Part shown: piece after piece, positions 4,776 through 5,338 of the stretch
How the letters are laid out: each line of letters opens with the position of its first letter
Numbering within the stretch: position 1 is the stretch's first letter
NCBI GenBank assembly: GCA_003645115.1
Contig: QNEG01000136.1
Span: forward strand, 1-5,338
Source: a bacterium
GTDB lineage: Bacteria > UBP14 > UBA6098 > B30-G16
Reading direction: 5' to 3'
Length of the DNA stretch: 5,338 nucleotides
The notes under the pieces: generated by a model
The model's input: the letters and a program-made list of their open reading frames with translations, nothing else
What the model was told of the DNA's origin: nothing
Databases searched by the model: none
Position numbers and translations under genes: made by a program

Positions 4776-5338
4776 TTATGGACCGAACCGAGTTATGCAG
4801 GCATCGACAGTGTATGCGGAATCGAGAGAGATAGTGACATTAGCGAAATCCTCCCAGGTGAGTCCGGAGAGTTCGAAAAATACCGAATCACACTCTGGAG
4901 TGTAGCAAAGAGCACTTATATATGTGCTGGCGCTGGATAGAGTGTATGGCGGATTTATCCCATCATCGATAGTGAAAAAAACAGCATTGGTATCGATAGT
5001 TGTGGAATCGGTCCACAGGACTAATTGCATCACCTGTTCCGGGCAGGATGTATAAGAACCGCAAGGCACCGGGCAAATCCACTCCGCACTAATAGTTTCA
5101 CACTCGCAGGGAATAGGAAACACCTTCACCCACACTGAATCGATTAGCGGAGATAAATCTGTGCTGACACCTACTCTACTTATATTAATATAATACTGAA
5201 CCCAGACCGTATCTATGGGAGTGCGAATTTCGTCGATAAATGTTCCCATAGGCGAATCGTGGTATGGAGTAGATGATGGAACAGACCAGCTGGCGCTTTG
5301 GCAATCGAGCAATGATTCTCCGGCGCGTCCAGAGACAC
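4776..5338 (-). CDS. C-terminal part of a cysteine-rich exported protein of unknown function (gene C), 5' end beyond window
   Basis: The frame is open from the right edge (reading VSGRAGESLLDCQSASW) to a TAA at 4776-4778, giving 186 complete codons. A TTG at 5310-5312 could start a shorter protein, but no ribosome-binding site precedes it and the frame stays open upstream, so a 5'-truncated gene is more likely. I do not recognise the family. The protein is rich in Ser, Thr, Asp and Val, has nine cysteines (several close together, as in PCEC, CPVPC and CYTPEC), and repeats the strand-like motif D-[ST]-VWV, as seen in immunoglobulin-like or other beta-sandwich regions of large secreted proteins in these bacteria. 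The cysteines suggest disulfides and an exported protein. Unlike gene A it ends in ACITRFGP without a sorting domain, and no PNPFN-like sequence is found in any frame just after the stop. Confidence 0.75.
   Translation of the reverse strand, partial: VSGRAGESLLDCQSASWSVPSSTPYHDSPMGTFIDEIRTPIDTVWVQYYINISRVGVSTDLSPLIDSVWVKVFPIPCECETISAEWICPVPCGSYTSCPEQVMQLVLWTDSTTIDTNAVFFTIDDGINPPYTLSSASTYISALCYTPECDSVFFELSGLTWEDFANVTISLDSAYTVDACITRFGP

Overview
The window carries four genes, all on the minus strand. Reading 5'->3' on that strand, the order is: the 3' part of a cysteine-rich exported protein of unknown function (gene C, runs off the right edge); a 715-residue secreted LVIVD-type beta-propeller with a C-terminal sorting domain (gene A); a lipoprotein made of seven 'RTYGG...SVAQTsDGGYIVAG' repeats (gene B); and the 5' part of a Memo-family gene (AmmeMemoRadiSam system protein B) that runs off the left edge. 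No tRNA, rRNA, CRISPR array, transposase or plus-strand gene could be supported.

The organism is most likely an uncultured member of the FCB superphylum or a neighbouring candidate phylum (WOR-3/Cloacimonadota/Marinimicrobia-like). The reasons are the 'PNPFNS' type A sorting domains of type IX secretion cargo, the LVIVD propeller, the 'TYGG...DGGYIVAG' repeat protein, and the moderately AT-rich DNA with small palindromic elements in and between genes. This is inference from protein style; no marker gene is present to fix the taxon.

Layout. 1-341: Memo gene with a lipoprotein signal peptide and a second, better ribosome-binding site at an internal ATG. 342-748: about 400 bp without a convincing gene, holding the Memo promoter, palindromes, one copy of a 35-nt repeat and a possible terminator. 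749-1048: a complete sorting domain in the same frame as gene B but separated from it by one TAA codon. 1049-2200: gene B. 2201-2377: gene B leader with two strong hairpins flanking a six-copy hexamer array; the promoter-proximal hairpin sits at the predicted transcript start, and the other contains the second copy of the 35-nt repeat. 2378-4525: gene A, with a clear sigma70-like promoter. 4526-4775: spacer. 4776-5338: end of gene C.

Genes A, B and C look like cell-surface or secreted proteins. Gene A, and gene B if its stop is bypassed or is a recent lesion, carry the C-terminal domain used by the type IX system. The points most worth a second look are the in-frame TAA that splits gene B from its sorting domain, the two possible Memo starts (lipid-anchored versus cytoplasmic), the palindrome-rich segment that appears to have been absorbed in frame into the sorting domain, and the hairpin/hexamer leader of gene B.
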